From the NCBI RefSeq assembly GCF_003226565.1, contig NZ_QKOE01000011.1, forward strand, positions 82,715 to 146,714: a stretch of 64,000 nucleotides of DNA, in the 5' to 3' direction. The notes under the pieces are model-generated. The model made no database searches, was not told where the DNA came from, and saw only the letters and a program-made list of their open reading frames with translations. A program made the position numbers and the translations under genes. Of the stretch, positions 10,201 through 19,157 are shown in pieces (the stretch's first letter is position 1; every line of letters begins with the position of its first letter). Source of the stretch: Parazoarcus communis SWub3 = DSM 12120 (GTDB taxonomy: Bacteria > Pseudomonadota > Gammaproteobacteria > Burkholderiales > Rhodocyclaceae).

Positions 10201-10395
10201 ATGGAAGTGTCCTCCATCGCTGCGGCCGCCAGCGCGAATGCCGCGGCACAACTTCAAGCCGAGGTGTCGGTCACGGTACTCAAGAAGGCCATCGATATTC
10301 AGGCCGAGGCTGCCCTACAGTTGCTGGAGGCTTTGCCCCAGGTCCCTGCTGCACCCGTCGGCACGGCAGGTGGGGTGATTGACACCTGGGCTTGA
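10201..10395 (+). CDS. YjfB-like putative motility protein
   Basis: A 64-residue helical protein, MEVSSIAAAASANAAAQLQ..., with the conserved central VLKKAIDIQAEAALQLLEAL and a C-terminal GGVIDTWA. This pattern matches the YjfB/putative motility protein family, small proteins encoded near flagellar genes in some bacteria. No flagellar gene lies near it here. The start at 10201 excludes 13 residues encoded by the preceding terminator. AAGGTGC upstream is a weak ribosome-binding site. It converges with the reductase gene, with only 2 bp between them. Confidence 0.7.
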   Translation: MEVSSIAAAASANAAAQLQAEVSVTVLKKAIDIQAEAALQLLEALPQVPAAPVGTAGGVIDTWA

Positions 10396-10397
10396 GC

Positions 10398-11447
10398 TCA
10401 AGTCGTCATCAGATGGCTGGCTGGCGCGGTTTCGGGCTGTGCCTGACCGAAGTAGCCCTCGGTGTGGATCATTTCTTCGCGCGCGCCCAGCGCCTTGACG
10501 GCCGCGACACTGGCGCTGACAAAGTCCGGGTTGCCCGCCACGAAGATGCTGTGTTGTGACAGGTCCTTGAAGACCTGATCGATCACCGCCGGCAAGCGGC
10601 CATGCAGCATGCCGTCACAGTGTTCCCGGGTCAGACTGGGCTTGTAGCTGAAGTTGCGGTGCTTGGTCTCCCAGTACTTCATCATCCCCGACTCATACAG
10701 ATCGTCAGCGGTACGTGCAGAGAACATCAGCGTAACCGGCTTGCGATAGCCGCGCCGCAGCGCCGCCTCGGTCAGCGCCAGAATGGGTGCAAGGCCTGAT
10801 CCCGAGGCCAGACACAGTACGGGTGAATCGACAGACAGATCGCCGATGAAGGTGCCATAGGGGCCGGACAGCTTGACCACATCGCCCAGCGCCAAACTGT
10901 CGTGAACCCAGCGGCTGGTACGACCGTCCTCGACTCGGGTGATCTGCAGCACGATTTCGCCGTCCGGTCGCGGCGCATTGGCGATCGAGTAACAGCGTGC
11001 GGGCGCACCGGCGCGCTCGTCACCCAAGGTGACGTATTGTCCGGGCCAGTAGCGCATCACCTGGCCCACTGGCCGCAGGTGCAATTCGAGTATGCCGGGG
11101 GTGCGTGTGATGCGGTCCACAAGGACGAAACGTTGATCTTCTCGTGGCGGAAAGAGCTTGGGCTTGGCGTCTTCCGTACCCCATTCGATGATCAGTTCCG
11201 GCGACAGCGGTTTGGCCATGCACATCAAGCCATAGCCCTGGCGGCGTTCATCCTGCGACAGGGCCATGTCCAGCACCATGCCCTGATCGAACTGACCGGC
11301 AAGCACCTTGACCTTGCATTCACCGCAGGCGCCAGCACGGCAGTTGTTCGGAAGGGCGTAGCCGGCGCGCTCGAGGGCGCCGAGTACGGTGTCTCCGGTC
11401 TGACAGTCGATCTCGCGACCGGAAGGATGAAGTTTGATCTTTTGCAT
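10398..11447 (-). CDS. Ferredoxin-FAD oxidoreductase (oxygenase reductase component)
   Basis: An electron-transfer flavoprotein of the ferredoxin-NADP reductase-like superfamily. The 349-residue product has an N-terminal plant-type [2Fe-2S] domain with CRAGACGEC near 37-45 and the fourth Cys near 76 (GYGLMCMAKP), then an FAD domain (ARCYSIANAP near 155) and an NAD(P)H domain (LASGSGLAPILALTEAAL). Such proteins pass electrons from NAD(P)H to oxygenases. It lies downstream of the diiron oxygenase gene on the same strand, so it is very probably its reductase. The start is uncertain: MQKIKLHPSG (11447) fits the domain best, but two in-frame ATGs further upstream (to 11492) cannot be excluded. Confidence 0.85.
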   Translation of the reverse strand: MQKIKLHPSGREIDCQTGDTVLGALERAGYALPNNCRAGACGECKVKVLAGQFDQGMVLDMALSQDERRQGYGLMCMAKPLSPELIIEWGTEDAKPKLFPPREDQRFVLVDRITRTPGILELHLRPVGQVMRYWPGQYVTLGDERAGAPARCYSIANAPRPDGEIVLQITRVEDGRTSRWVHDSLALGDVVKLSGPYGTFIGDLSVDSPVLCLASGSGLAPILALTEAALRRGYRKPVTLMFSARTADDLYESGMMKYWETKHRNFSYKPSLTREHCDGMLHGRLPAVIDQVFKDLSQHSIFVAGNPDFVSASVAAVKALGAREEMIHTEGYFGQAQPETAPASHLMTT

Positions 11448-11507
11448 GGGAAGCGAAGGTTGTTTTGTGCGTCTGATCATCCAGCAGCGCATCTGATCAG
11501 GATTTTC

Positions 11508-11540
11508 AGGTGCTCGGTGGCGTAGCGCCAGCGAGCACCT
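11508..11540 (-). promoter_or_regulatory. Intercistronic hairpin between oxygenase and reductase genes
   Basis: AGGTGCTCG and CGAGCACCT form a perfect 9-bp outer stem, with an inner TGGCG-TAG-CGCCA stem after a G-G mismatch. On the minus strand the 3' side is not followed by a T-run, so it is more likely an mRNA processing or stability element that sets oxygenase above reductase than a full terminator. Confidence 0.55.
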
Positions 11541-11626
11541 TTCACTGCAGCAGGGGTTGGCAGGGCCTGTCCGAACGTCGCTTGCGAGCGTCGGTTCAGG
11601 CGCACTGCCTCGAGTGTTTCAAGTGC

Positions 11627-12652
11627 TCAGAACACCGGGATGATGTCGTTCATGTCGATGTCGGAGATCTCCTGGCCCGAGATGCCCACTTCGGGAATGG
11701 CGGGGAAGGGGATGCCATAACGGTCGAGCACGCCTTTGAGATTGAGCATCGCGTTACGCCAGTTGTCTTTCTTGGCCTCGTAACTGGGTACGCCGAAGCC
11801 GGCCCCGCGCGCCACTTCTTCAGCTTCACGCTGATTGTCGATGAAGTCGGCGGGCAGATCCCAGAACTCCATTGGCGGCTCGAACAGCACCGCAGACAGG
11901 AACAAATAGCCCGCGCGGATCTGTTTGGTGACGATGGCCTTGTCTTCGGCTGGCAAACGGGGGTAGTCACGCTCCATCAGCGCCATGCAGATCGCCATAT
12001 GCCGCCCTTCGTCGCGGCCGATGTTGCGGAAGGCTTCCTTGAACACCAGTTCGCGGGAGTTGTCGTGCATCTGCTTGAAGATGGTCGCCGCGGCAATCTC
12101 ACCCATCAGGAAGGACGAGAACAGTACGGCCAGCGAGTACTTGGGCACCGCTTTCTTGTAGCCCGTCCAGTAGCGACCACCGTTGTAGTACAGCCACTTG
12201 GCGTTTTTCTGCAGGCGTTTGCCCAGTTCGGTCTTGGGCTCGTAGGTGATCGGATCGGGATGGCCGAGGAAGCGGGTGATCGCCAGGCCACACATCTGCT
12301 CGTGGTTCTGTTCGTCACGGGTCACCGAGAAGAAGCAGCGGCGCACCGGGTCTTCTTCATGCACTTCATAGGTCTTGATGAAGGCTTCGGCAAAAACCGG
12401 GGGGGCTGAAGCATCGAACACCGACAGCAGCGTCCACCAGTAGGCGATGGCCTCACGCTCTTCCCAGGTGTAGGACTCCACATCCAGCGTGTCCCAGGGC
12501 AGCTTTTTCGGGTCCCAGTTCTCGCGCTGCGCTGCGTCCCAGACCTCTTCCATTTTGGCGGTCTGGGCATTCCACGACAGGGGGTAAACGTTGGGTTGCT
12601 CGGTCGCAGGCGGGAACTCCATCGTCAGCGCCAGCTTCTCGTTGTGTGCCAT
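11627..12652 (-). CDS. Ferritin-like diiron oxygenase
   Basis: A 341-residue soluble protein with two iron-binding helix pairs: FAEAF with DEQNH near 118-122, and GEIAAA followed exactly 28 residues later by DEGRH near 210-214, an E-X28-DEXXH arrangement seen in AurF/BoxB-type diiron oxygenases. No close family member is recognised, so the substrate is unknown. It may have been annotated elsewhere simply as a ferritin-like or ribonucleotide reductase-like protein. AGAGGAG precedes the ATG at 12652. It heads a two-gene unit with the ferredoxin/FAD reductase, behind an FNR-like box and a TetR-like palindrome. Confidence 0.75.
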   Translation of the reverse strand: MAHNEKLALTMEFPPATEQPNVYPLSWNAQTAKMEEVWDAAQRENWDPKKLPWDTLDVESYTWEEREAIAYWWTLLSVFDASAPPVFAEAFIKTYEVHEEDPVRRCFFSVTRDEQNHEQMCGLAITRFLGHPDPITYEPKTELGKRLQKNAKWLYYNGGRYWTGYKKAVPKYSLAVLFSSFLMGEIAAATIFKQMHDNSRELVFKEAFRNIGRDEGRHMAICMALMERDYPRLPAEDKAIVTKQIRAGYLFLSAVLFEPPMEFWDLPADFIDNQREAEEVARGAGFGVPSYEAKKDNWRNAMLNLKGVLDRYGIPFPAIPEVGISGQEISDIDMNDIIPVF

Positions 12653-12732
12653 GCAGGTCTCCTCTTTCTCTTGATGTCGTCGCAGCGATGACTGCGCGGA
12701 GTGAAAGATGAGGCCTGCGAGGCGCCTGGATG

Positions 12733-12746
12733 TTGACCTGGATCAA
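12733..12746 (-). promoter_or_regulatory. FNR/Anr/Dnr-type box upstream of the diiron oxygenase
   Basis: TTGAC-CTGG-ATCAA (reverse: TTGAT-CCAG-GTCAA) has one mismatch to the FNR consensus TTGAT-N4-ATCAA. Its centre lies 32 bp upstream of a possible -10 (CATCTT, 12710-12705), placing it near -41.5, the class II activator position. No promoter has been tested; the fit is by position and consensus. Confidence 0.55.
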
Positions 12747-12763
12747 ACTTTAGTTGAATTGAT

Positions 12764-12777
12764 TGACCGGTCGGTCA
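12764..12777. promoter_or_regulatory. TetR-like palindromic operator
   Basis: TGACCG-GT-CGGTCA is a perfect inverted repeat (6 bp arms, 2 bp centre) directly upstream of the FNR-like box. This form is typical of TetR-family operators. No TetR gene is linked within the window. Confidence 0.45.
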
Positions 12778-12803
12778 GCTTTGTCGTTGTGCAAAGAAAA
12801 CAG

Positions 12804-12830
12804 AAAGCCCCGGTAGATACCCGGGGCTTT
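12804..12830 (-). terminator. Rho-independent terminator after pilE
   Basis: AAAGCCCCGG and CCGGGGCTTT form a 10-bp stem 37 bp after the end of the pilin cluster. On the minus strand it is followed by CTGTTTTCTTT. Confidence 0.85.
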
Positions 12831-12866
12831 CCCTCTCGAGAGGATGGTCAAAAGTTAAATTGAGAC

Positions 12867-13295
12867 TTAGCGCCAGCACTGCACCGCTGCGCCGCTGACA
12901 CTGCTGCCTTTGACCCCGGCCTGTGTCAGGCTGAGGGTGCCACAGCCGCTGTCGTTGGTAGCCTGAGCGCCTTGGGGGATAGCCTCAAGAAGGTAGCTGC
13001 GTTGTTCAAGTTCGTCCTCGTCGAGTTGGAAAGTGTAGAGACCGTTCAGATCAGTACGACACTGGATGTCGGGCAGCACTGGTTCATCGCCATCGGTATC
13101 CTCGTCGTAGCGCAGGTTGGTGGTATAAAACCTCTCCATGAACTGCGATAGCTCACCAAGGCAGGCTTTTGCGGTGGCCCGGCGGGTCTGGGTGATATGG
13201 TTCTGGTAGCCGGGATAGGCAATCGCAGCCAGAATCCCGACGATTGCAACGGCAATCATCAGTTCGATAAGGCTGAAGCCTTGCTGCTTACGCAT
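12867..13295 (-). CDS. pilE: Type IV pilin-like protein PilE
   Basis: A 142-residue minor pilin of type IV pili. The prepilin peptidase site is at KQQG^[18 protein letters not shown] (residues 4-7 leader, Glu at +5), giving a very short six-residue leader. The remaining soluble domain has the disulfide candidates CRTDL and C-terminal CW. It is the last gene of the six-gene cluster; only 6 bp separate it from the PilY1 gene, so translation is probably coupled. Assigned to the minor pilin PilE by its place directly after pilY1. Confidence 0.85.
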   Translation of the reverse strand: MRKQQGFSLIELMIAVAIVGILAAIAYPGYQNHITQTRRATAKACLGELSQFMERFYTTNLRYDEDTDGDEPVLPDIQCRTDLNGLYTFQLDEDELEQRSYLLEAIPQGAQATNDSGCGTLSLTQAGVKGSSVSGAAVQCWR

Positions 13296-13301
13296 TTGTG
13301 G

Positions 13302-16300
13302 TTACTCCTTAATAATCTCACGCCAGGACATTCGACCTGTGACTTTCTTGCCACCAAAGTTCTTCTTAAGCGTGGTGATCTTTCCAGAGGTGCCACTGAC
13401 CACGTTCTCTGGTGGGAGCAGGACAGGTTCACCGGGCATGCCAACGCCAGGATTCAATGAGCTTGGATATTCGCCATTGATCATGTCGTTCTCATCGAAT
13501 TTACCGTCACCATTAATGTCGATGAATACAAAGTCCAACTGTGCGCCAGTGAATGGGTTGATGAAATTGATGAAACCATCTCCTTGGGCATCGCAGGGGT
13601 CACCCTCTACTGGGATGATACTGGCGACTTCCAGTACTGGTTTTAGAGCATTGACAATGATGGAACGGCTCACGATACGTTCCCCGCGCGCAGAAGGATC
13701 TACTAGATCGAGGTACCAGCCTTTCTTGTTAAGCATGTCATCGGTTTCTGCTTTTGCGATGGAACGAACGATGACTGGAATATCTCCTTTCATTATGGTG
13801 TCTTGGTTGACTACAAAACTGCGTTCTACAAGCTCTGATCGGCCCGAAATCACGCCGTCGTCGACCAGGCCATACCATGTTTGAATATTCTGGTTGATAG
13901 GATCGCCATTCGCCATGTAGCTGCCCGTGCCAAAGAACACGAAGGTTTCACCAGCATTCGGACCACTCGTCGCCATATTGACGGTGACTGCGAGCGGAGC
14001 GGTGATTGGTTGAACAGTTCCGTTCTTGTCTTTGGCTGTAAACAGCGGAGCGGGCTTGCCCGAGACTTTGTATGCGAAATCCCAGTTTCCAAGGTTAGAT
14101 TTGTGCTTTAAGTCGTACTTCCAGACGTTGCCTTTCAGGTCGCCGGCATAGACATAATCGATCGCTCCGTCACCGTCTTCATCGAAGACTGTGGGTGTTG
14201 CCAAGCCGTTACTGCCGGTCTTGCCAGCCCTAAGCTTCTTGATCAGCGCGCCGGTTTCGAGGTCGAAGATGAACAGCACTGCGTCGCCATTGGTACTGTT
14301 ATAGCCGTTGCCGACAATCACCGCCGTCGCACCATTGTTAAGTTTGGCAATGATCGGTTGTCCGAGGATGAAACCTATGTCGCCGCGATCGGCGACAGGC
14401 AGAGCGTTGTCGTCGGCTTCGGTGTACTCCCACAGCACATTGGAGGGTGAGAAACTGCTGGGCGCCGTGACATTTAGCGCGTAGAGCCCTTTTGCGCCGC
14501 GTCCCGGTGCACCGACTAAAATGTTTTTGTTTGGCGTCTGTGTGCGGGTACTGACGACGACTTCGCCATCGACAAAGTAGGTATGGGTGTAGTTCGGGTC
14601 AGCGAGAGTGGCGAGCTTGCCGAACAAAGTGGAAGGAACATAGGCAAATAGTTCATTGCCTTCCGAAGCATCAAAGGCGTGAAGCATGCCGTCGTTTGCG
14701 CCGACGTACACGGTGTCGGTATCCTTCACATAGTATGGGGAGGAATGGACGATATCGCCGATCAACGATGCACGGTTGCGTAGAGAGCCGCCCTTGCTGA
14801 TTTCATTGGAACGATCACCACGCAAGTAGTTAAGGACGTTCTCCGAACCCAGCGCAGTCTGCTGCTCTGTCGTCAGACTTGACCATGTGAACGGGATGCC
14901 GCCTGTCTCGTTACTGGTGACGATAGTTCGGATGATCGGAATTTCCTCCGACGCGCTCCACTTAACGGCACCGACACCAACTCCGGTGAGTAGGAACGCT
15001 TTTAGGTCGCCCGTCCAAGTTTCTGTATCGTAAGTGGATTGGAAGACTGCGGTCCCATTGGTGATCGATGTGCTGTTGACAGCGAGATTGCCTGAACTGG
15101 CGGCCTTATCCACGATGCTCTTGAAACTGCGTTTGAGGGCTTCTTCGAGCTTGGTTGGGTTCTGCACTAGGAAATAAGTGTCTGGAGCACCGTCGTTTCC
15201 TTGATCCCACTCGAGATTGAGGTCTGGAATGCCATTCCCATTTCTGTCGGTGAAGCCACCCCATTTGGCGGCAAACCACAAGGGATTGTTCAGAACCGTG
15301 GCGCTGGAAGTGCCCCCTGTGGTGAATGTCTGCACACTCTGATTGTTTGGAGCTGCAGCGCCTATCCATGGGAGTTGAGCACAATCTGCTGGGAAAGGGT
15401 TTGGATCCGAATCAGTCGTCGAGTCGCAATAACCTGCTCGGCGGCCCGGAGGTACATTCAGATAATAGTTTAGGCTCTCGTTTTTATCCTGCACTACGAG
15501 ATAGACACCATCGCCTTCTTTAGTACCAGTGATCACATAACCGATGTTCTGGTTACTGCCGGTGGATTCGTAGGTTGGTTTGACCTTGACGGTAAGGGTG
15601 CCGTCCTTGTTGATGATCTCGTATTCGACGACGACGTCCATGTCGAAGTCGTTACCCTGTTCATCGGCTTCGTAATTGATGCGGAACTTGACCCGGTCAG
15701 AGGTGTATTCCTCGATGTAGAGGTCCACAATCGGGTCGGTGGGCTGGTATTTGCCTTTTGTCCGATTCGTGCTGGAGCCATCAATTGTCTTGGCAAAGGG
15801 TACAAGCGAGATCGTCTTGCCACCAATGTTGAATTCAAACTTGGGCATTGGCGAGGCCAGAGCCACCACATAGGTATCGGTTTTTTGATCGCCTTTGGCG
15901 CTGTTCAGGTCTGTGATCTTTCCGTAGTGTGCGACCGAAGCAGAGTAGTAGCTTCCTTGTTTTGTCGGCTCCTCAGGTGCAAGCCCTCTGAGATTGCCCA
16001 AGGTGGTGACGTTCTTCGCTGTTGGGGCAAAGTCCTCCAGCGATCCTACTGCACCAATGTAGCGCTTGCCCGGGACGCTAGGCTCATGTTGAGTGATCTT
16101 ATCGCCGATGGCGCTCGCATTGAGGCCGCTCAGATCACCGGCGTAGTTGCTGAAGGCACTGCCCGGTACCTGATCAGAGTCGTAGGAGACGTTGACGCTA
16201 CTCATGACGAGAAGGTTAGGCTTGGCGCACCATTGCGCTTTGGCCGCACTGTCACTGGCGTAGGGATCATCCCAAGCTGGCGGAGTCAGGCCCTTGAAGA

Positions 16301-17534
16301 CTTCTCCGTCATGTGATCCACTGGTCGAAAATGCCGTGCTAGGTGATTTCTTGCCAGCAAAGTAGCGTAAGGCTTCGTACATCATCTCGCCGACCGGATT
16401 GCCCCAGTCGGGATAGTCCCCTTCCTTCATGGGACCCGTGCGGAAGCTCCCGTTTCGATAGGAACCATCGGTTTTGTCATTGTTGAAATCCCGTATACGC
16501 AAGCTGTCCATTGTCTTGACAATGGTGGCATTGGTAGTGAAATCGCCGGTCTCCTGATTGACCTCGTTCTTGAACGAAGACATGACCTTGCGAAGTACGC
16601 CACCTGACATGTTCTTATTGTAGCTGCCGGTCAGCAGGCCAAAATACATGGCCTCGTTTTCGCCATATTCGTGCAACAGCCCGACGGGCTTGAAGCTGCC
16701 GTTGGGGTATTTCTTGCAGCCGCTGTTGAATGCTGCTGTGCATACCTGGACGCGGACGGTGTAGTTGGTTCGCGCTCCGCCGTGGGTGTCGTTGCGCAAG
16801 ACGAGGCGCTCGGATGATGCCCATTCCCAGACCCGTTTGTTGCTGTTGGTGACCACGGACAACCAGGGCGCCAAGTCGCTGCAGGTGTTCAGCGTCTTGC
16901 AGTTGGTGCTGCCGTTCGCTGTCAGGTTGCCGAAGAAATGACGTCGTCCGGCGTTGGGCAGGGAAAGCGGGGTGTAGTCCGAGATGTCGTAGCCGTCGAC
17001 GGTGACACTGGTGTATTCCTTGGCCCAGGAGTGCCCGTCCTGTGGAATGTAGGCGCGCCGGAGGATGGTATTGGTCGAAGTGGACGCCGGGTCGCGATGT
17101 CCACCGTAGAAGACTTTGCGCAGGGCGTCGATTCGGCTGGTGGTGACGTAGTTCAGCCAGTTGCCCGACCACTTGCCCGGACATTTTCCATCTGCGTCTG
17201 CGACCGATACTGGAGAGAACAAGCCTGTTGTTGCACTACCGTTGGTATGCCCGTAGCACAGCTTGCTGTCGAACAGCCCGTAGTAGGTGATGGACGGTTT
17301 GAAGTGCAGTTCGAGTATGCCGTCACCATCAAGGTCACTGGCGTCGTTGTAGGCTTCAAAAAACAAGGTGTGATCACGACCAAGGACCAGCATGGTCATC
17401 GGAGTGAAGGTCTGGCTCGCCAGCAGCGGCGTCTCGGGGATGCCGATGTTTGCGGTTGCCACACTGGTGATTGATGACATCAGGACGACGCACAACAGCT
17501 TTAGGCTTGGCGTACGGTTCGTGTGCTGTTTCAT
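13302..17534 (-). CDS. pilY1: Type IV pilus tip adhesin/assembly protein PilY1
   Basis: A 1410-residue secreted/outer-surface protein needed for pilus assembly and adhesion. It has a signal peptide (MKQHTNRTPSLKLLCVVLMSS...ATA) and a long variable N-terminal part. The conserved C-terminal quinoprotein-like beta-propeller begins near 930 (GDIVHSSPYYVKDTDTVYVG). The calcium-loop motif FDEDGDGAIDYVYAGD is near 1115. Further Asp/Gly/Asn-rich EF-like loops are at about 66 (DLDGDGILE), 761 (DRNGNGIPD) and 1338 (DINGDGKFDEND). GAGGAGC just before the ATG at 17534 overlaps the pilX stop. The base composition is visibly less GC-rich than neighbouring housekeeping genes. Confidence 0.93.
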   Translation of the reverse strand: MKQHTNRTPSLKLLCVVLMSSITSVATANIGIPETPLLASQTFTPMTMLVLGRDHTLFFEAYNDASDLDGDGILELHFKPSITYYGLFDSKLCYGHTNGSATTGLFSPVSVADADGKCPGKWSGNWLNYVTTSRIDALRKVFYGGHRDPASTSTNTILRRAYIPQDGHSWAKEYTSVTVDGYDISDYTPLSLPNAGRRHFFGNLTANGSTNCKTLNTCSDLAPWLSVVTNSNKRVWEWASSERLVLRNDTHGGARTNYTVRVQVCTAAFNSGCKKYPNGSFKPVGLLHEYGENEAMYFGLLTGSYNKNMSGGVLRKVMSSFKNEVNQETGDFTTNATIVKTMDSLRIRDFNNDKTDGSYRNGSFRTGPMKEGDYPDWGNPVGEMMYEALRYFAGKKSPSTAFSTSGSHDGEVFKGLTPPAWDDPYASDSAAKAQWCAKPNLLVMSSVNVSYDSDQVPGSAFSNYAGDLSGLNASAIGDKITQHEPSVPGKRYIGAVGSLEDFAPTAKNVTTLGNLRGLAPEEPTKQGSYYSASVAHYGKITDLNSAKGDQKTDTYVVALASPMPKFEFNIGGKTISLVPFAKTIDGSSTNRTKGKYQPTDPIVDLYIEEYTSDRVKFRINYEADEQGNDFDMDVVVEYEIINKDGTLTVKVKPTYESTGSNQNIGYVITGTKEGDGVYLVVQDKNESLNYYLNVPPGRRAGYCDSTTDSDPNPFPADCAQLPWIGAAAPNNQSVQTFTTGGTSSATVLNNPLWFAAKWGGFTDRNGNGIPDLNLEWDQGNDGAPDTYFLVQNPTKLEEALKRSFKSIVDKAASSGNLAVNSTSITNGTAVFQSTYDTETWTGDLKAFLLTGVGVGAVKWSASEEIPIIRTIVTSNETGGIPFTWSSLTTEQQTALGSENVLNYLRGDRSNEISKGGSLRNRASLIGDIVHSSPYYVKDTDTVYVGANDGMLHAFDASEGNELFAYVPSTLFGKLATLADPNYTHTYFVDGEVVVSTRTQTPNKNILVGAPGRGAKGLYALNVTAPSSFSPSNVLWEYTEADDNALPVADRGDIGFILGQPIIAKLNNGATAVIVGNGYNSTNGDAVLFIFDLETGALIKKLRAGKTGSNGLATPTVFDEDGDGAIDYVYAGDLKGNVWKYDLKHKSNLGNWDFAYKVSGKPAPLFTAKDKNGTVQPITAPLAVTVNMATSGPNAGETFVFFGTGSYMANGDPINQNIQTWYGLVDDGVISGRSELVERSFVVNQDTIMKGDIPVIVRSIAKAETDDMLNKKGWYLDLVDPSARGERIVSRSIIVNALKPVLEVASIIPVEGDPCDAQGDGFINFINPFTGAQLDFVFIDINGDGKFDENDMINGEYPSSLNPGVGMPGEPVLLPPENVVSGTSGKITTLKKNFGGKKVTGRMSWREIIKE

Positions 17535-17544
17535 TGTCGGCTCC

Positions 17545-18108
17545 TCAGTCGGTAGCGTAAATCGATTGAAGCGTGACACTGGCGCGCCCAGTCGCGGTGC
17601 TACGTGCGGTAATACGGAAACGTTTGCAGTTTTGCATGCCTGCTGTTGGCTCGGAGGGATCGCAGGGGGCCGTCGTAGAAAGTGCTTCTACGATGTATTG
17701 TGGGGTTCCCGAAAGCCCCTCCATTGCATCGGTAGCTTTCCAGATTTGGTTGGGGTCATTCCAACGTGCTGTGCTACAGTCTGGATCTGGTATCTGACAC
17801 AGGCCATTTTCATTGCAGGCGGTCTGTGTACAGGCATTATTGCTGGCAAGGGCAGTATCGATATCTGGGTAGGCGCCGGAGCCGGCATTCTCACCCCACT
17901 GCTGAGCTTCTTGCTCACCAATTCGAAGTGCATTCTCCGCAGCCTGAAAGGCTAGGCTGCGATCGTGCACATTAGCGCTCATTTTTTCTTGTGTCGATGT
18001 TGCACGGATACTCGATAGTCCTAGCAAGGACATGACCATGAGCAGGATCAGCGCAACGATCAGGGCTGCACCCTGACTGCGGTTGTTGCGATAAGCGAGT
18101 CTCTTCAT
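17545..18108 (-). CDS. pilX: Type IV minor pilin assembly protein PilX
   Basis: A 187-residue inner-membrane minor pilin. The N-terminus RSQGAALIVALILLMVMSLLGL has the PilX form of the class III signal, in which the +5 Glu is replaced (GAALIVAL) as usual for PilX. It is followed by the conserved STQEKMSANVHDRSLAFQAAENALR split across the alpha-1 helix. The stop codon overlaps the ribosome-binding site of pilY1, and the start overlaps the pilW stop by 4 bp (ATGA). Confidence 0.92.
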   Translation of the reverse strand: MKRLAYRNNRSQGAALIVALILLMVMSLLGLSSIRATSTQEKMSANVHDRSLAFQAAENALRIGEQEAQQWGENAGSGAYPDIDTALASNNACTQTACNENGLCQIPDPDCSTARWNDPNQIWKATDAMEGLSGTPQYIVEALSTTAPCDPSEPTAGMQNCKRFRITARSTATGRASVTLQSIYATD

Positions 18109-19157
18109 GGTGCGCGGTTCCTTAGCGTAGCCACATGAATCAGCTTGCGTTCGAGTGTGGGCTTTCCGTCCGCGGTCGAGATTCGGTCGTTGCTGATAAA
18201 GGTGAGTTCAACGTTGACAGCAACAACGTCCGACCACTCGGTAATGTTTGCTGCGGTAACATAATCATTGGTTCCACCCGAATTTGCTGGATCACGTGTT
18301 TTGTAAAGCAATTGCATATCGGTGACGTTATCAACGATTTCGGTAGCTGACACAGTTGGAAGGTTACTTGGTGACGCATAATCGATAACCGGCGCGCTTC
18401 TGAAAAGCGAACGACCTCCGCGTGCGTTGTATCCGATGAACCAGGCCTCGGCAATCAGTTTCACGATGTAGCCATTGCCTTCGAACGAGTAGCCCGATCC
18501 TAACGCCGTGCAGAGTGTCGGATATCCCAGACCTTTGCTGCAGTTTCCGGGTTTGACCGAAGAGCCTGTGTTGTGCACAAGGGTGACGTTGGTGGCACTT
18601 GCATTGGTAGTCTGGAAGATGGCCGCCAGATGGTCATCACATGCCATGAGGATGTCGCCATCTTTAAAACCGTGAGCTGTCGTGCTGACCTTAAACTGCG
18701 CGGCCGGTGCGTCGTGGGTAACAATGGAAACGCCAGAGTCGTCACCCGACATCAAGATTAGGGTGTCGGTACCGGCAACGCGCTGACCGGCGCCTGTGCC
18801 GGTCGTGACTGCGGGTGAAGATGTGTTGTTGTCATAACCTCGGATCGCGTTGTCCGCCCAGTTCGACCACCACGTGGTGTCGCTGCCCTCTAGCACGTTG
18901 GCCACTGTTGTGGCGCCACAGGGGTTGCCTCCAGCATCTCGCAGAGAGCGAGCCATCAACTCGAACGCGACGCGACTGTTCTCTTGCATTCGGGAGAGGT
19001 TTTCGGTCGTGCGATTGGCTTCACGGTTGCCGATGAACAGGCTGATGGCGCCACCGGTGACGATCAGGCCGAGAACCAGCGAGATCATTAATTCGATCAG
19101 CGTTAGTCCTCGTTGCCTATGGGCGTGCGTTCTGCGCGTATGCCTTGGGAGCATCAC
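18105..19157 (-). CDS. pilW: Type IV minor pilin PilW
   Basis: A 350-residue minor pilin required for pilus assembly. The class III leader ends RQRG^LTLIELMISLVLGLIVTG, with Glu at +5. The large C-terminal domain contains several Cys (CGATT, CDDHL, CSKGLGYPTLC). The gene overlaps pilV and pilX by 4 bp each, indicating translational coupling. Confidence 0.92.
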   Translation of the reverse strand: MMLPRHTRRTHAHRQRGLTLIELMISLVLGLIVTGGAISLFIGNREANRTTENLSRMQENSRVAFELMARSLRDAGGNPCGATTVANVLEGSDTTWWSNWADNAIRGYDNNTSSPAVTTGTGAGQRVAGTDTLILMSGDDSGVSIVTHDAPAAQFKVSTTAHGFKDGDILMACDDHLAAIFQTTNASATNVTLVHNTGSSVKPGNCSKGLGYPTLCTALGSGYSFEGNGYIVKLIAEAWFIGYNARGGRSLFRSAPVIDYASPSNLPTVSATEIVDNVTDMQLLYKTRDPANSGGTNDYVTAANITEWSDVVAVNVELTFISNDRISTADGKPTLERKLIHVATLRNRAP

